Assembly (NCBI RefSeq): GCF_000237925.1 | Contig: NC_031496.1 | Location: 19,335,154 to 19,399,153, forward strand | Direction: 5' to 3' | Source: Schistosoma mansoni | Lineage: Eukaryota; Platyhelminthes; Trematoda; Strigeidida; Schistosomatidae | Length of the DNA: 64,000 bases | Shown here: piece by piece, positions 31,737 to 46,328 of the stretch | Layout: each line of letters begins with the position of its first letter | Numbering within the stretch: position 1 is the stretch's first letter | Translations under genes and position numbers: made by a program | The notes under the pieces: generated by a model | The model's database searches: none | What the model was told of the DNA's origin: nothing | Seen by the model: only the letters and a program-made list of their open reading frames with translations

Positions 31737-34700
31737 ATGTCTTCTCTTTTGGACTCTGAGGCGTCGGAGGCCTCTGAACTTTCCGACTTGGATGAGGACG
31801 ATATAGTGAAGAAGAAACTGGATAAGCGGCCTGCTCTCGATGATCCGGACTCCAGCGATAGTGAGGAAGAAGAAGATTTAGCTAATGAGGAAGAAATCTG
31901 TCGGAAAGAAGGCGAAGGCTGGATTGTGGATGAGGAGGAAGATGAAGGTGGTGCGTCTGAAGGCTCTGATGGAGATGATGCTGAGGAAATCGGGGACGAT
32001 GGAGACAAGGATGATGACGATGATGCTTTGGATGATGATGATTTTCAACTCATCCAAGAAAATGTTGGTATCAATTTGAAAAAACAGGTAATTGTATTAT
32101 TTATAGTTTATCTAGCTATTTATCTTGATTCTGACAGTTTGTGATGAGCATCTTATCGGGTAACCACGTTTTAGACATACTTCACAGTGGAATACTATGA
32201 CGAAATCAGATACATATAATATTGGCTCCCTGCAGTGCATAAAACGCTCTAAACCAATTGGAATAAATCGTTTATCCCACTGTGCTGAGATTCTGAATGT
32301 GAGCCTCCGCGATAGATCTCGATCATACGAATAAGTTCCGCATGTATTGGGCTAACAACACAGTGAATACCTCAACTTCCTAATAAGGAATGGATAACCA
32401 ATCTCTTCGACTGTCTTTGTAAAGCGTTGAAAGTTTTATTCTTAGGGCTAGTGGTTATTTGTTTTAGGCCTTTGTGTTTGGTCCTCTACTTCTCAGTTCA
32501 ATAAAAACGTATTTTTCTACTTTGCTTGTCTATGCCATTGCTGCCACTTAACTTCTTACTGAAATACCTAAGTGGTTCGCTTTTCATCCTTTATAAGATA
32601 TGTAGGACGATCTCATAAAAACCGTTATATTCGATGTCTATTGTAGCCCTTCAGTTGTACTTAATTGTTTACTCTCCAAACCATTTAAAGATCTTTTGAA
32701 AATTAAGTTTCATTTATGTAGAAATAAATATTACGTAAGTAATATATTTTAAGGAAGCTAAGCATCAAAAGCTTCCTTTTGACCCTGAAAAATTATTGTG
32801 ATACGCTTGGAGATGAGAAGCTACTAGATACCACTGTTATTTTAAATTGTTAGCTCGTTTCCAAGCCACTTGACAAAAGATATTTCGTGTTAGAGATTCA
32901 GCTGTCTAAATATACAGATTGATTTATGACGTACAAGAACTTGGTGAAATATTGTAGACGGAGAATTCTGTGTTGTAATAGACATAAAATTGAATAGAGC
33001 CTTTATGATTACTTTTATCAGGTATTCTGTGATTTCTGACGGTATAGTAGTTCACACCAAAAAAACTGGAAATCTTAAAATTAAAACCGTAATATGTTAA
33101 ATCATCCCAAGAATCTGAGTACTGATCACCACCACTTATGTATCTTGAAGCCAAAAGTGATTTAAAATATATACCTCTTAGAATAATAATCCCGGTTATC
33201 AAAATTCACTGGTACTTTCACTCATTGATTTTACGAAAGTCAGTGCTGTTAACTAGGATTTTAGTTCCTCCTAATTTATTTCACAATTGTATTTAAATTA
33301 CTTGAGTAGTATGAAATCTCACGTTATTGAATTTGACCACTTTAAAGGTGATCCACCTTTGCTTATCATACAAAGATGGTCTGCCTTCCATGATAGATTC
33401 ACTCAGTTTAATATTTCAAAAAAGCTACGGTGTTTTTGGTGATAACGTATTTCGGACTCCGAAATAGTCAGATAACGTCGTTATCTATTCGGGTGTTTTA
33501 AACTTAGATATCAATTTTCAACATCCTAATAACAAAATTTTCATTTTACATGTTTGTTCATAAAATTATTAAGTAATTTAACATTATTTCCTTACAAGCT
33601 CTCGTTATTATTGAACTCTGTTTAGAAAAAACGAAGATTAGTGCTTGACGATGACGATGAAGCAGATGAAGATGAAGTTGTATCCAAGAAAGCAACCTAT
33701 GAAGAGGATAGGGGAAGAGAAGCTATTGCACGTCAAATCTTTGAAGACGAGGATGAAGAATTTGATGAAGACAGAGTTGTTCGTAGCAAGCCAACTGATT
33801 TTGGTGTGTCGGTTGGTGATGAAGAAGAGGAGGAAGATGAGGACGGTAATTATATATATATATATCTTTTATGATGAGTTTCGCAATACACTTATTCTCA
33901 ATTCCCTGAATACAGAATTTCCTAAAGTTTAGGATGGTAAATAAAGTATGTGATTCATTACAGAGTAGTGTGATGAACGAACACTCAGGTGGAGGTGGCC
34001 AACCAATATATTTCAGCACAAAATTACAGAAGCTTTTGGCAAAATGTGAGAACCATATATTGAATAATGCACTTTCAAAATCCCATCATTTGTCCTTCAC
34101 ATTCTGTGTGATTCTTCCAAGTCACAATTCCTTTCTATTTGCGCTTCTGTTTCCTCTCCAACTTGATCTTCTTAGCCTTCTTCTGCCTAGGGTTTCCACT
34201 TCTGATCGGGGTTACATACTAATTATATCTGTCGACATAAGTAGCATACACAGTAGAAGCAAGACATTTTATCGAAAGCTGGCTTAATATTTCTAATAAG
34301 GTTTGCTCTGTTTTGATTTCTACTGTACTTTGTTTAGCTATAAAACAAATTTTAAAAAACTCAAAAAGAATAGTTACTAAAACTCATTAAAATGAAAGCG
34401 ATTACAAAAGCACAAGTCACCTTTTAGAAAGAGGTACGTTTAGATTGAAAGCCAACATTTTTAGCAGTTTTTAGTTGTCATTCATTTTTCCAGCTAATGT
34501 AACCTGATCCGCAACTCCACTTCTTTGACATACATCTCAATAAATGTTATTCTGTTTCCACCTGATCGCTTAAATGTCTCAATATTGGCAGTTCTTCTCA
34601 ATTAACAGTGCTGTTGGACTACAGTAAATAAGATGCATAAATTTCCTTGGTCATCCTGTTTCTCTTACTAGCTAGCTTAAAACTACGCAGGTCACACCAG

Positions 34701-36900
34701 TTGAATGTAACGTAGTGTATGGTGGTTGAATAGAAATTTTCGGACTATAATAATAGTTGGCATCACAGTCATCGACAGAAAACAGTTATGCACGGTCAAA
34801 TGGCTGCATCCACGTTCGTTGTACCATGCAGCAGTTAATTCCGCTGAACACAATGCTTTTTGTTGCTTTCCGTTTATTATGTTGAAATTTTATACTAGCC
34901 TTGAGCCGTTGCTAATATCATCTGAATTCTTATGGGAGCGAACTAAATTGAAGTAAATGTACTAGTTCAGAGATTCATTAGGAGGTGAATTTGTATTGAA
35001 AAGTAGCAATTATTTCGTTGAGATTGAAGTATAAATACCACCTTTTTGCCAATTATTCATTTGGCTCCGTGAGTAGTATTTACTGACAACACTACTTACT
35101 CTTGTGATTTTTAAGGGTATTAGATGCACCATTTTATTGTCGCTTGTTTTTCATTTATCTTTCATTTAAGCGATAAGACAGACAGATTTCGGTAAGATTT
35201 TAAGTTACTTTTAATATGTATGCGGCAAATGCGAAGTTATCTGTATTGGCGATTTGTTTATCTTATTACTTCCTATAATGTAGACATGGGGGACTTTATC
35301 GTGGATGATAGAACGGGTGCTCCACCCACAAGGCCTTTAAGCGTATAGTGCATAAAGATGCAGCACTTCAGCAAGCTCAAAATATTTTCGGTGTTGATTT
35401 TGACTTATCGGAGTTCGAAGCATTCCGAAAATCACGCGTCGGAGGCGATGACTACAGTGACGAGTCAGAATATGAATATTCAGATGAAGAGGAAGGCTCT
35501 AAAGCTAGACGATCAAAACACCGTCGGGCACCTTCAAACATGGTCATGGATGATCGTGTTTACGAACTTTTTGATCCTAGTGATCTTGAAAGAGCCTACT
35601 ACAGCCAGGCAGATGAACGCATTCGAAAGACTGATGTTCCAGAACGCTTTCAGCTTCGTCAGGTTCCCGTTAAATACATAGATTCCTGTTCAGCAACATA
35701 TACTCAAGATCTGCAGGAACTTTCTGATGAAGCCGAATGGATCTATCGTCATGCTTTTAAAGAAGATGCGGAATATAAGGTAACCATAGATTTTATGACT
35801 TATTCTACTGATAGCCTCCTGGAGTTATACCTAAAATTCTCGAGTCCCTAAAACTTATGAGGGAGTTTTTGTTTGAGGTCCCTTTTATTGCATTTTACCG
35901 GAAAGAATGTATAGAAAAGGACCTGAATATCAAAGATCTTTGGAGAATATATCAAATGGATGAGAAATGGACCATTTTGCATCAACGCAAAAGAAATATG
36001 ATCAATCTTCTCCAACGTTTGTCAGACTATTTTGAGGCTCTCACCACTGAAGATGCTGTCAGTCCACTGAAAAAGCATTGTTCTTCGATACTGAAATTAA
36101 TTGCATGGTTAGTCACTTGTTAAACACTATTCTGTTTTTTTAGTGCTCGTAGCGCAGATTCTTTAGAAGAGCTATTCGACGTTCGGTTGAATTATTTGCT
36201 TCACTTTTCTGGATATGTCGAACCAATGAACCGTTGGTATGCGCGTCAGAAAAATGTGCGTCAAAAACTCAATTTCGATTTTTTCTCCTTCTGATACTTA
36301 TTATTTCGTTTTCATATTCCTTTTAATATTTTTTAGGGAGGCGAGGGGGAACAATCTGAAGAACAGGAATGTGATGAAACAAATGTTGAAAAAGCTAACC
36401 CGGTTACAACAACTATCGACCCAATAACTGGACGATCTATTCGTCAGAGACAGGCTCGTGCAACTGCTTCATATGAGGTGGCTAAACGAGCTGGTTTAGG
36501 TGATCTTGTACAAAGATTTGGTCTTTCGGCGTCTCAGTTTGCTGAAAATGTTCAGGACCAGTATCTTCGCCATGATGTTGACCAATGCCCTATGCTACCT
36601 ATTGATGCAGCTGGTGACTTCCTGTCTCCACAGTTTCCTAATTCTGAGTTAGCACTGTCTGCAGCTCGTTATATGCTTGCATTTGAAATTTCTCGTGAGC
36701 CGCTTGTTAGAAAAATGATGCGCCAAATGTTTAATCTACAAGCTGTAATCAGCATGCGTCCTACTGAACGAGGGGCTAAACATATAGACGAGTCTCATCC
36801 ACTTTTTCAAATTAAATATCTTTCTAACAAACCAGTAACGGATTTGATGGGCAATGTACTTTTCCTTCACATACATAATGTAAGTTCATGTACAAAGGTG

Positions 36901-36946
<46 letters not shown>

Positions 36947-39900
36947 AATTTCTATTTTCGTTAGGTTCACTAACGAAATAGTTATGTTAACCATCTCATC
37001 ATAATTGTGGCTCAATCAGTTGGTCGATCTTCACGTTATCACTGAACACGCCATCATTATTTATCCACTGCATTAATACCTTCCACTAAATACTTTAGAA
37101 ATTACTTAATAATCGGATATAAATGTTACCCTTTTGAGTACGATTTTGTGGTTTTATTTTTCAACCTGACATTTTTATCATTTTTGTAATGTCGCTTGAT
37201 CGTGATTGATATATAATTATTTAGCCTCGTAAAAGTTGAAAGATTCATCACAATCGCCATAAAAGTATCATGAAATCTATCACTCGAAGCTTTAAAACGC
37301 AACGCAAAATATGAAGGATTAACCGACTGGTTTGCGTTTTTCGTTCTTATTTAACCCACTCATACATCAGTTAGAATAAAATACCAAGGTAGGCAATGGC
37401 TGGTTATACATAGTACGTCCCCAGAATGCTATAATTAACAGAGTCTAGTACTAAAAGACTCAACTTAAATACTTAGGGAGTGAATTAATTGACTACTCCA
37501 CTTACCTTGTAAGTCCCACCAACCTCGGTCGGTTCACGGCTGAAAAAATTTCAGCACGAATCCATAAACCTCGCTTAGTTTTACAAAATTGCATCACTCT
37601 TGGTGTAGGGCAAATGTCCGTGTCTATTAAGGAGTTAATATACTGCGCAACACTCCGTTCTATTTTACACCATAGCTGTGGAACATGGTCTGTGGAAGTA
37701 GAAGACATATACATTCTGCAAGTGTTTGATCTTAGATGTCTGCAAACTATTGTTGACGAATGGTGAAACAACTGAGTAAGTAATGCTCAAGTTCGGCATA
37801 GAATACTAGGCAAAGATACCAAATAGGTTCGTAAGGCAGTAAATCCTCATTGGTTGAGGTGTCTGGTACACGTTTTACTTACATCCAACTACCGCCTACT
37901 TTGTCGCGCAATATTGACATACTTAATTAGGATTTTAGAACGTTTACTTGTATTGAGAGTATTTTTACGTTATTTTCATAAATGAACAATATTTGAGCGA
38001 ACAATTGTTTTCAATAACTTCATCATCAGGCTCTACAGTTATAGGTCCATAATTATTGTGATATTTTACAAAGGCCAAAATGAGGCATATATTAATTAAT
38101 TTGACAATGTTATATATTAGAAATGGTGAACGTTTACATCTGTTACGACATATATACTTCAAAATTGTGTTATTTGTAAATTAGAAAGGTCAAAATGATT
38201 TGATAAATAAAAAGGAACGAATCGAGCGAAGAAATTTCTTTTCAATTAGTTTTTCATCATGGCTCTACACTAATATATATATAATTTACAACAATTAAAT
38301 AACACTCATGGAGTAGATACGTTACGTAATAACTATATAATAACATCGATTATAAACATTAGATTATAAACTCGATTCGTTCCTTTTTATTTATCAAATG
38401 TCAAAATGGGAATTTTCACTCTACTAGTAGAACTCTCAGTTATTTTAATGCTTACATTTGTAGATTATTTAAACTTGTCATCATGACCTTCAAAACACAA
38501 AATTTATTTATGACTGGTACTTTCGGGAGATATATTTTATATCGTGATGCTTAACTATTCACTATTAGATGTGTTTAATTATCTTGACTTTTTATACCTT
38601 AACTTGAATTCAGGCTGAACGTGACAAACTAGTGCAATATGAAATTCATGTACCAACCGAACAAATTCGAGGTTTATCGTTAGTAGATGAGCTTCAACGT
38701 TTCTTTTATCAGGACGAATTTAGTTCATTGGTTCAAGCATGGAACGAACAACGTAATCTAGTTCTTAAACAGGCTGCTGAAGAATTTATTTTCCCTGGAC
38801 TTGTACGTGAATTACGGCAGAAGTTACTCAATGAAAGTCAACAAGCTGTATTGAGAGTATGTACTTTAATTCTGCTAGCAAATTTTGTATTAATTCATTC
38901 GGTATATGAAATCTAAGATAATACTTAACTACCTAAATAATGTAAATATTCAATAGCTAAGTGAGATTAACGAAACTACCCAGTCATTCAAAATTAATAT
39001 CTGGAATAAGTTCTAACCTTCCACTTACTAGTTGGTTATCTTTTGCTTTCATCACAGTTACACTCTGAATATTGTTTCCGCTGTACGGATTTCGATATTA
39101 ATAGCATTATTAGTAAGGTTTTGAGTTATTGCGTTGTTGATATTCAGGATTAGATTTTTAATCAGTCTTTGTTAGTATATGTGTATCCCGTGTGGCCTGC
39201 ATCGTTTTGTCGCAAGTTGAAACAATCCGCACATGGTGTACATATCCCAACAAAGACTCGTCAAAAATTTTGTCCTAAATATCAGCAACGGTACAACTCG
39301 TATAGTTAATAATAATAATACAAACATCATACCCGTTTTAAAAGTTAGTGCTTGTTTAAACACACCAGCTAGGTGGATAAGAAGTTAATGTTTGGATATT
39401 GACACTGGGATACAGACGCATCTAATGTACGTTTCCCAAATAGGAGGAAATATTGTTCCTGTGTTTCATTAGCGGCGAATATCTGTTCTGAAAAACTGTT
39501 ACTGATGTGTTCTTGTGTTGTGATAACGATTTTAATTTTTTACTCACGAGGTTTTTGCATACGTCGATCTCCTCACTACCACCTAAAAAACTACCATTTT
39601 ATGATACATGTTTAATATATCGTTGGACTTCTTAAATATAAGCTAGTATCATATTACTGTCTCTTCTTGTTATACACATTTTGTCGACGATATGAGCTTA
39701 TGTTTAGCTGTTGAATTAAATTTTTCAAATGTTTAGAAAATATTTCTTAACGTAACTGTTGAAAGTGTTTAGTAACTGAAAAATTAATGATTACAATAGT
39801 AGTGCGAAATTGAAGGCAAAAAGTAAGAGAAACAAGTGAAAATAAAGGCTGAATGATCCAAAATCCAAGGTTTGAGTACAGATAAAGAGTAAATGAATTT

Positions 39901-41065
39901 TCAGACATACTAATCAAAGTATTCAACCGTTGTCTCACGGATTTCAATTAAGAAACCTGTAACTCTCTCTGCATAGTTGATACCAGAACCCTGACTTCGA
40001 AAACTGATGTGATGTTTCAATGTGACTTTTCTTCACCTCTATCTAATCCAAATCATTCGTTACTCATTTTATCAAATTATAAACATCAATTAGTTAATTA
40101 AAATGAACATCTGGGAAGTGTTGTGAGTTGATAACACAGTAAATGCTTCGAGTCATCATTAAGCAGTCTGTATTTAATAAACTAGATAAATAAGTTTCTT
40201 TCAATTCTAGTTAATGTGTAACTCTCTTCAGTTTTGAAAAGAAATATTGAGCGAACAAACAGATTATATTCTCACTATTCACTGTGAAATAATATCTATC
40301 TTCTGTGTCGTTTAAACTTTATTATTTATTTATTTAAACACATAAACGTTGGTACAAGGGGAGGCACCAAATAGATATGCATCACATAAATCATCCGATT
40401 TGTGTAAGAGCTGAGATACTGCTCGGGAGCCCAAACCGAAGCAGATGGTTTACTTAGGAGGCCACTTTCCGAGCCGTCGACCTAGAGGTCTGATCCACAA
40501 GGCAGTGGAGCAACGTCAGGAGATGCAGTCCCACGATAGCCGGTGACCAACAGTAAGTTCATACGCCATTTATCTTCTCAGGATCCTGGAGCCCATGTGC
40601 ACCATTGGTTTGGAATCAGGGTTTTCCAACTCCCCTAGGTGGACCCTCCATATCCACCAACCCAGTTACGGCTCCGAACATTCGCCTTTCATCCTCTCAA
40701 TTTTGTAAACAACACCTCGGCCGCGAGAAGGCAGTGGGTAGGAGTTTCGTGACAGTGGCTGTGTATACGCATGGCCATGTGAGAGCATTTTGAAAGGGAG
40801 AACTGACTCTCTTCACCCTCGACCGTACCAGGCATTTTAACTACACTGTATTGTGGTCTGCTCATACATTACTTCTGTCTTAAAAGTTGCTAACTGAAGA
40901 TTATTATACACAATTAAGACGATAATGCTACCTCATAGGCACGCTGTCAACAATCAACATATTTTGCTTCTTTTGTTGACTTTTTATTTTGCAATTATGT
41001 TTAGTATTATATGTATATGTTTTATGGAAGTCTTCTGATCTATTTATATGATGCTACTCTGTTTT

Positions 41066-41112
<47 letters not shown>

Positions 41113-44100
41113 TACTTAATCGTTTGTATACTCTTTCTGATTAAAATTGCAGATGTGTGCCAAAAAGTTGTTTAATTACCTTCGGATAGGTCCATATCCT
41201 CCTGATGGACATCGTTCGTATGAAATGGATACGGAAGAAACAGCTTCTTCTTTTGTCAATAATCGTCACAAATCAGATTTCCATACTAGTGGAGACATTG
41301 ATTCTCGTTCTAGTGGAGCTGTTTGGCCAAAAGGAGCTCGTGTTTTGTCTCTTGCACTAAAAAACGAGGATGATAGTCGAAAGTCAATGGTGACTGCTGT
41401 TCAACTGGACTGTAATGGTGAGGTTGTTGATTTTCTTCATTTCCATGGTCTTTTGGTATCTCGTCGTGCTCCAGAAGACATGAAAAAACTTAAGGTATGA
41501 TTTCCAATATTTTTAAATACTATTATGAATAAAATTATTTGTTTCGTGATTTACTGTGATTATAGCGCATTGCGTCATAAAAACGTACGTACTTGAGATT
41601 CTTTATTTATATATTTGTAAATTTAGGAAGAAGATATGCAACGTCTTTCAACATTTATGGTAAAACACAAACCTCAAGTTTGCGTAATCGGGTGCGATTG
41701 CAGAAAGGCATTGTTTTTGCAGGAAGACATTCAAAATCTTGTAAACGAATTAGCAAATGAAAGACGTCTACTCCGTATTCATGTTGAATTGATGGAAACA
41801 GAACTCTCTATTGTTTTTGCTCTTTCTTCTCGTGCCTCATTTGATTTACCCATATCTTACCCTTTACTTCTTCGTCAAGCCATTTCTTTGGGAAGGCGTC
41901 TGCAGGACCCTTTATTCGAATTCGCCCAACTAGTAACTATTGAGAATGAAATTCTGGGTATCAGATGGCATCCACTACAAGATTCTCTTCCTCGTGATAT
42001 GTTACTTCGGGCATTGGAGATAGAATTCATTAATCGAGTGAACGAGGTTGGAGTTGATGTGAATCGTTGTTTGTCTCACCCCCATACTGCTGGAGTTATT
42101 CAGTTTATTTCAGGACTTGGACCTCGCAAGGGCCTACACATGTTGAAGGTAATTTTTTGAACTAAAACGTTTTAATGATAAAAGACTACATCGGGGAAAC
42201 CTTTTATCCTGGCAACATTATTAAGCCCACTCATTATGGAGAGAGTTAAGAGGTAGTTTATCATATGAACTATCCATAAAATAGGTGCCACATGAATGTG
42301 TGTCCGTCAGTCTACTTGATACCAGGAAATAGGTTTTGTCAGTTGTATATTCTCGTTCTTTCGACGTAGGTCACTGTGCACCACTTTTTTGACGATATGG
42401 ATTAGAATGTAAATCGAAAAAATAGCTCGAATTTCTCATACTTGGTTAGCTAACTACTCAGTCTCGTTGTTATGATCGTCCACAGTTATCTACAAAGACG
42501 GACAAATCAGCTCAAAGAAATTATAGATCAGAAACTTATGCTCGACATAGGATTCATCGTTGCTTTAATTCAACTATGTATTTAAATGTCTCATCATAAT
42601 GTATTAAAAACTTCCACTCCTTGTGACTGATAAAACTGGCCTACATGCAGTATGACATATATTTTTGTGCATTTTGGTAAGTGTAGGTAAGCGTCGATTT
42701 AATAGTGTACAATGATATCAAGGTTACTTGTATTCTTGAATTTGGAGGTAAGTGAAGATCTAAACTACTTTATCTACCTGGTTCCTTTTTCCTTTATTGT
42801 TCTCCAGGATCAGTTCACCGTCGAAATGATTGTTGGTCTTCTGATTGACGAGACTGCTTTATTTTAGTTAATTTTTGTGTTTTTTCTTACAAACTTGAAT
42901 GGTCGATATCCACTTGGAAAGACTATTTTAATCCTCATATCTTAGCTAATTAGTAGTGATTTGTTCGTAGAAACATATAAAGAGAGACTATTAGATCAAC
43001 TGCTTTTTCGTACCTGAATTTCTCAGTATCTATAAATGTTGTATGAATAATGCTAATATTTCATTTAAAATTATGACCGTATGATTAAAAATTAGCGGAT
43101 CATAGCTGGTCGCCTGAGCCTCTTTTCAGTATGCTCTATTAATTGTTGAATCTGATTGTTTTCAACATAGGTTTATTGCTTCGTAACTAGAATCAGCCTA
43201 ACCGCCTATCTTCAGTCAAGTGAGAACTATACATACCATGATATTTTTAAAGTCTCTTTGAGTTCATATTATCAACCTATGATAGTGTTTATCACACAAA
43301 AATATATTGAACTGACTACAACTGAGCCATTTTCTCTACTTATGGTGCCCACAATCAGTCAAAACGAGTCTCATGTGTCGATCAATTCAAATGGATTTGT
43401 GGAGATCTATTGTCCTTTTTCAAGTTCTGATTATTTTCGTACACACCTTTCCATTATGTCTTTTCTAACCGTATTGCCAATGCTCAGTCTTTCTCTTTAT
43501 CATTAATACTACATTATTTCGACCTCTTTCTGTAGTAATCTTGGTGTTTTTATCTTATCACGCTAATGTGGTGTGGCGAGTTTGGTCGATACAAATTAGT
43601 ATCTGGCTCTACGTTGATAATGACTTCCCTAGTTCTTGTAATTGATTAGTTAACATTTTCTGTCCCATATGAGGATTTCAAATGACAGGGCACTTTACAA
43701 ATGATATCTATTTCCATGTTATTACCTTTTCCGTAATAAACCGCTTGTATTTTATTATCATTAGTTGTAACACTTTTTTTTCACGTAATATACACTACTT
43801 TTGTCATTTTATGGATGAAAAAATATCATTGTGCTTCTCACACAGTCATTACATCTCATAACGATGATCGTTATAACTTGTGGTCTTGTGCCCCTTTCAA
43901 TGTACGACGTAATTATGCCGCCAATCAGAGAACAGTGAATTATCGACCGGACCAATGACGCATAAAACCCGTACGAGTCCTAATCGGTCCTTCTTCTTGT
44001 TTAACCTTACCTGTTGAGTCCAGAACACCAATAACAGCCTCTGCGATATGAATCATGTATTTCAAACATACTGGGTTTATATACAAAAAAGACAGACCAC

Positions 44101-46292
44101 ATCGTACCATAAAATAGGAAATAACATTTGTATAAGATGTAACCAAAAGTGTCTCTGAATGTGGGAGATAATAATTGATAGACTCAAGAATGGTGAATCG
44201 TATAATAATAGTCTATAGGCCAAAATGAAGCTTATAATAAGAGGAACATGAATATACATAGTTTAGCTAATTGATAATCATACAGTAAGATTATATGTAT
44301 CGTATTGGTTCATTAATAGTTCTCAAAGGTCACCGTTCATAATTCTCGTTGGGATATAACAATGATGTTTTCAAAATCACTTATCCTTTGGTTTCCAAAA
44401 TTTTATACGTTTAATAGCATTTACGGCGAGACTAAAGTATACTGCCGAACCAATCAGAAGCTTTCGCGGGTTTTCAAGGTCACGGCGCTAAGTTCAGTAC
44501 TTGATGCTTGCGTACGATCGGTTTGCAGCAGATTTTAGGGAAGACGTGATAATTCAGCGTCTACAAGAGAAGTGATCATAAGATTTTGGCGCGAAATTCA
44601 ATTATCTATTTGGATAAATAGAGTTTTGGCATTATAGCTGATGTCAGTTCGTGATGAAAACCTTAAATATAATTCCTAGCCTTAATCATGAACTGTTAAT
44701 CATAATTTGAATTCTTCTTACAGGTTTATAACCCTCATTTGGTCTTAGTTATTATTTGACACTCTCAGAGTCACTCTAGCGTCGCTCAAAGGTCGTCCAT
44801 AAATTATAGTCTCACCCTTAACCCTAAACCCTAACTCTAAACCTTAACTCTAACCGTAAACCATACCAATATACTAACATTATTGAAGCTATGTGGTCAA
44901 AGCTAAAAGAATTTTTGAGACCTTATCATGGTTTCAGAGGTCGACTACCATGGAGCCATATGGATGTGTTCCTGTACCGTATGCACTATGATTTTAGAAC
45001 TTCTGAACCTATATCTGACCTTGAGAAGTTTTTGAGTCATATAAAAGAACAGTATCCCCTCTAATTTTTGAGTTTTGTATAATATATTTTTACTGTATAC
45101 TAACTGTCTTCTGATTGGCTAATATTTCTCAAGGTCATTTAAGATTCGTTCAAAGGTCGGCAGTATAGTTTAGTCTCGCCCATTTTCCAGTAACAAGTTA
45201 TGCGTAAGTTGAAAGATTTATATATTTAAGGTGCGAGCTTAAGTTTTAAAGCACTTGCTTTTCGGCTCTTAGGTTTCATGACCAAGTTTTGGTTTAGGGA
45301 GCCTTATGATATATCTAGCTATCACAGAAAAGGTTTAGTTTGAAGCCGATTATATCAAACGTATAGTTACTTAATGTTACGTTTTTAGATTTATATGTAA
45401 TTTTCAGCTAGGGACTCGTAATTATGTCTATATTTCTTATTACAGTGTAAAATAATCAAAATATTCAGTAATTATTGAGTCACTGTTTCTATATAAAAGC
45501 TGATCTTAGTCTTGTGCATGCTTTCTAAATCAGGATTTGTTTCATTTTAGAAGTTGTTTGAAACATTTACCGTTGTTTTGGAGGTTTTAATCGTCAACAT
45601 TATATTTTGCTCCGTTTCACTATAGATCCTAAAGCACAAAAAAACTCATCTAACCAATCGTATGCAATTAGTAACAATGATTGAATTTGGTCCACGGGTT
45701 GTAATTAATTGTGCTGGCTTCATCAAGATCGATACTTCATCGGTACGTGATCTAGATGCAGATGATGTAGATCTACTGGATTCTACTAGAGTGCATCCTG
45801 AAAGTTATGATCTAGCCAAAAAAATGGCTGTCGATGCTCTAGAATATGATGATACTGAGGAATGTGATCCAACAGTTGCGTTGGAAGAGATAGTACACAG
45901 GTATATATATTTTTTTACTCAAATTGTAAAATGTTTACTTTGAATATGTGGAGATAGGCACGACAAAATAATACTACTCTGTATCATTAACTTGACCATC
46001 ATATTTCGTGTTAGCATATCCGAAAAACGAACAAATCGTTAATTCTTATTTCTTTGACTGTTTCCATGCTTATCTGTGTTGTACGACTAAGTGTATACGA
46101 ATTTGCAATTTTCCGTGTTGAAACGGGTTTAATTTCAATATAAGTTGTTGATTAAAAGCCGTTAGTAAATTCGACTTCAGTTTGAAGTCTCTACTTAATA
46201 ATAAAGCATTTCTACTTAATAATAAAGCATTTCCCCTATTCTGATTAGTGTTTATCTATTTAGTGAATCGCTTTCCACTTACTTTCGGTATG

Positions 46293-46328
<36 letters not shown>

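Noticed and set aside
31730-32008. Serine-rich minus-strand open frame over SPT6 exon 1
   Set aside because: It is the antisense shadow of the acidic Asp/Glu-rich SPT6 N-terminus.
36903-36943. (TA)n runs as CRISPR or other arrays
   Set aside because: They are simple dinucleotide microsatellites without spacers.
44815-44862. True chromosome end
   Set aside because: The tract is short, degenerate and internal, within an SPT6 intron.
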